From NCBI GenBank assembly GCA_025362165.1, contig JANYHY010000760.1, positions 1-8,199 of the forward strand: a stretch of 8,199 nucleotides of DNA, written 5' to 3'. Positions 6,863 to 8,199 of the stretch are shown here, in pieces. The notes under the pieces were generated by a model that saw only the letters and a program-made list of their open reading frames with translations, did no database searches and was not told where the DNA came from. The stretch is from Myxococcales bacterium (GTDB lineage: Bacteria; Myxococcota_A; Polyangia; Polyangiales; Polyangiaceae). The position numbers and the translations under genes are program-made. Position 1 is the first letter of the stretch. The number at the start of each line of letters is the position of its first letter.

Positions 6863-7330
6863 ATGCTCGACGTTGGCTCCATCGCCCCCGACATCGACGC
6901 GCTCGCCACCGACGGACGCCGCTTCCGACTCTCGGAGAACGCTGGGCGTGCGTGCACGGTCATCTTCTTCTTCCCTGCCGCGTTCACGCCTGGGTGCACG
7001 CGCGAGACCGCGCGCTTCGTCGACTCGTACAACGAGCTCTCGCTGATCGGCGCCGCGGTGCTCGGCATCAGCACGGACAAACACGAGACGCAGTGCAAAT
7101 TCGCGGAGTCACTCCGCACGCCCTTTCCGATGATCGGGGACTCGGACCAGGCGATCACGCGCGCATACGACGTGCGCTGGCCCATCATCGGCCGCGCTCA
7201 GCGCGTCACCTACGTGCTCGATCCGTCGCGCCGCGTGCTCGCATCTCTTCGTTACGAGCTCGAGATCAACAAGATCCGCGACGAGGTGCTGCTCTTGGTG
7301 GACGAGCTCCACCGCTCCAATCGCCCCTGA
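6863..7330 (+). CDS. Peroxiredoxin, PrxQ/Bcp type (AhpC/TSA family)
   Basis: A 155-residue thiol peroxidase that would reduce H2O2 or organic hydroperoxides in the cytosol. The hallmark PxxxTPxC is seen as PAAFTPGCT: Pro38, Thr42 and the peroxidatic Cys45; the supporting Arg is probably Arg114 (QRVTYVLD). E. coli Bcp has a resolving Cys five residues after the peroxidatic one; here that place is Ala50. The only other cysteines are Cys31 and Cys78. Cys78 (ISTDKHETQCKF) lies in the predicted alpha-3 region, where a subset of PrxQ proteins carry the resolving Cys, so an atypical 2-Cys mechanism through C45-C78 is likely. A 1-Cys mechanism is the alternative. It starts 9 nt after fdhD in the same direction and is probably the last gene of the formate dehydrogenase operon. 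There is no strong Shine-Dalgarno. Its physiological reductant is not visible in the window. Confidence 0.9.
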   Translation: MLDVGSIAPDIDALATDGRRFRLSENAGRACTVIFFFPAAFTPGCTRETARFVDSYNELSLIGAAVLGISTDKHETQCKFAESLRTPFPMIGDSDQAITRAYDVRWPIIGRAQRVTYVLDPSRRVLASLRYELEINKIRDEVLLLVDELHRSNRP

Positions 7331-7347
7331 TCATTGCCCTCTGATCA
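7328..7347. repeat. TGATCA pair spanning the two convergent stop codons
   Basis: TGATCA occurs at 7328-7333 and 7342-7347. Being self-complementary, the two copies can form a 6-bp stem with an 8-nt loop. The first copy contains the peroxiredoxin stop codon and the second the stop codon of the opposing lipoprotein gene. The stem is AT-rich, short, and lacks a U-run on either strand, so it is at best a weak bidirectional terminator. The whole gap between the two stop codons is only 14 nt, so any terminator must overlap coding sequence. Confidence 0.3.
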
Positions 7348-8199
7348 CTGCGCAGGCGGCTTCGGTGTCTGCAGGATCGTCTGCGGCATGCGCATCGTCG
7401 CGTCGCACAGGTTCGGGCTCGGCTGCGACTCTCCAGGGCTCCCCGCGCAGAGCGTCGTGCCCGCGCGGATCAGCTTGTTCTGGTCGGAGCTCGTGTCCAC
7501 CACGTCGACTTGGACCTCGATCGCGATGTTCGCGACGTCGAAGGTGCGAAGACCCAGGTCGAAGCCGATCATCGCGGGGACGTCCGACGGGCCGGGGATG
7601 GCCCACCTGATGAGCGGATCGTACCCGGTCGAGCGGTTCTGCAAGTTGAACGCGTGATTGAAGTACGAGTTCAGGTTCGCGTCGGTCGGCGGGATCACCT
7701 TCGCCAAGTTGAACACGGTCGCGAGATCGATCGCGATCTCGCGGGTGTCGTCCGCCGTGATCGTGCCTTGCAAGCGCTGCTTGGCGTGGAGCGGAATGAA
7801 CTTGTCCCAGCCGCTGAAATCGGGTGTCGTTTGCTCGTCGCTCACGATCTGGATGCCGGGCTTGTAGTGGATGAACTCGTTCCAAGGGTCGACGAGGATC
7901 TCCACGTTGTTGGTGTGGTCGTCGAGGTTGGTGAGCGTGTAACGAATCTCCGTGCGGATGTCGTTGACGCCGACGAACGGTGCGCGCGGCCACAGCGGGT
8001 CTTGCTTGGAGAGAGCGTCGCGCTCGACCTGAGTGGGCGCGCGGACTGGCATCTTCACAGGGATCTGGACTTGGTAAATCGTGGTCTGACCATCGCTGAA
8101 GTAGGGCGGGGTCTGGTCGTTCATGCCAAGGACGGAGGGCGAGGTCACCTGGTTGCCGTCCGTCGCCGCGCACGCGCTCCCCACGAGAGCCGCGAGACC
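7345..8199 (-). CDS. Predicted lipoprotein of unknown function, 5' end outside the window
   Basis: The frame stays open to the right edge, so the true start lies beyond it; 285 codons including the stop are visible. The first visible residues read GLAALVGSAC, the end of a hydrophobic signal peptide followed by a Cys (codon 8172-8170) and then AATDGNQVTSP. This looks like a lipoprotein cleavage site, although Gly at -3 is not the usual Leu/Val. The in-frame GTG at 8184 is inside this signal peptide and should not be taken as the start. The mature part is about 280 residues, mostly predicted beta-strand with Asp/Pro-rich turns, no transmembrane helix, no repeats and no enzymatic motif I recognise. 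A Cys pair near the C-terminus (TLCAGSPG and NLCDAT) could form a disulfide, consistent with an exported protein. The C-terminal tail is Pro/Gln rich. It converges on the peroxiredoxin gene. Function unknown. Confidence 0.8.
   Translation of the reverse strand, partial: GLAALVGSACAATDGNQVTSPSVLGMNDQTPPYFSDGQTTIYQVQIPVKMPVRAPTQVERDALSKQDPLWPRAPFVGVNDIRTEIRYTLTNLDDHTNNVEILVDPWNEFIHYKPGIQIVSDEQTTPDFSGWDKFIPLHAKQRLQGTITADDTREIAIDLATVFNLAKVIPPTDANLNSYFNHAFNLQNRSTGYDPLIRWAIPGPSDVPAMIGFDLGLRTFDVANIAIEVQVDVVDTSSDQNKLIRAGTTLCAGSPGESQPSPNLCDATMRMPQTILQTPKPPAQ

Overview
The window is a high-GC stretch of bacterial chromosome. It most resembles a Myxococcota (Polyangiales-type) genome: it has a Ser/Thr protein kinase with an N-terminal zinc-finger (HxxxCxxC) segment, unassigned lipoproteins, frequent overlapping stop/start codons, and C/G-rich third codon positions. 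The taxonomic call is an inference from gene style. There is no rRNA, tRNA, CRISPR array, insertion sequence or clear sign of recent transfer.

Left part (minus strand, 1-1354): a soluble Ser/Thr kinase is followed, through a TGATG stop/start overlap, by a lipoprotein gene that runs off the left edge. A 161-bp divergent intergenic region (1355-1515) separates this pair from the main operon. That region holds a nested GC-rich hairpin just upstream of the operon's Shine-Dalgarno sequence.

Centre (plus strand, 1516-7330): a compact operon for a soluble NAD(+)-dependent molybdenum or tungsten formate dehydrogenase. Gene 1 is a NuoE-NuoF (FdsG-FdsB) fusion, the diaphorase subunit with FMN and NAD sites. 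Gene 2, overlapping by 4 bp, is the FdsA-type catalytic subunit (bis-MGD, catalytic Cys rather than selenocysteine). Gene 3, after 2 nt, is FdhD/FdsC, the sulfurase-partner chaperone needed to activate the cofactor. Gene 4, after 9 nt, is a PrxQ/Bcp-type peroxiredoxin that may protect against peroxide. Together they would oxidise formate to CO2 and pass electrons from the Mo/W site through Fe-S clusters to FMN and NAD+, or possibly run in reverse as a CO2 reductase. The two-subunit layout resembles the alpha-beta FDH1 of Methylorubrum rather than the multi-subunit FdsGBACD enzyme. No fdsD is visible.

Right part (minus strand, 7345-8199): a second unassigned lipoprotein, converging on the operon end with a 14-bp gap; its N-terminus lies beyond the window.

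The most notable point is that the catalytic subunit has no cysteine at all between residues 68 and 149, exactly where relatives carry the His/3-Cys ligands of one [4Fe-4S] cluster. The rest of the system looks like a known enzyme class with some architectural variation; I do not see a wholly new system.
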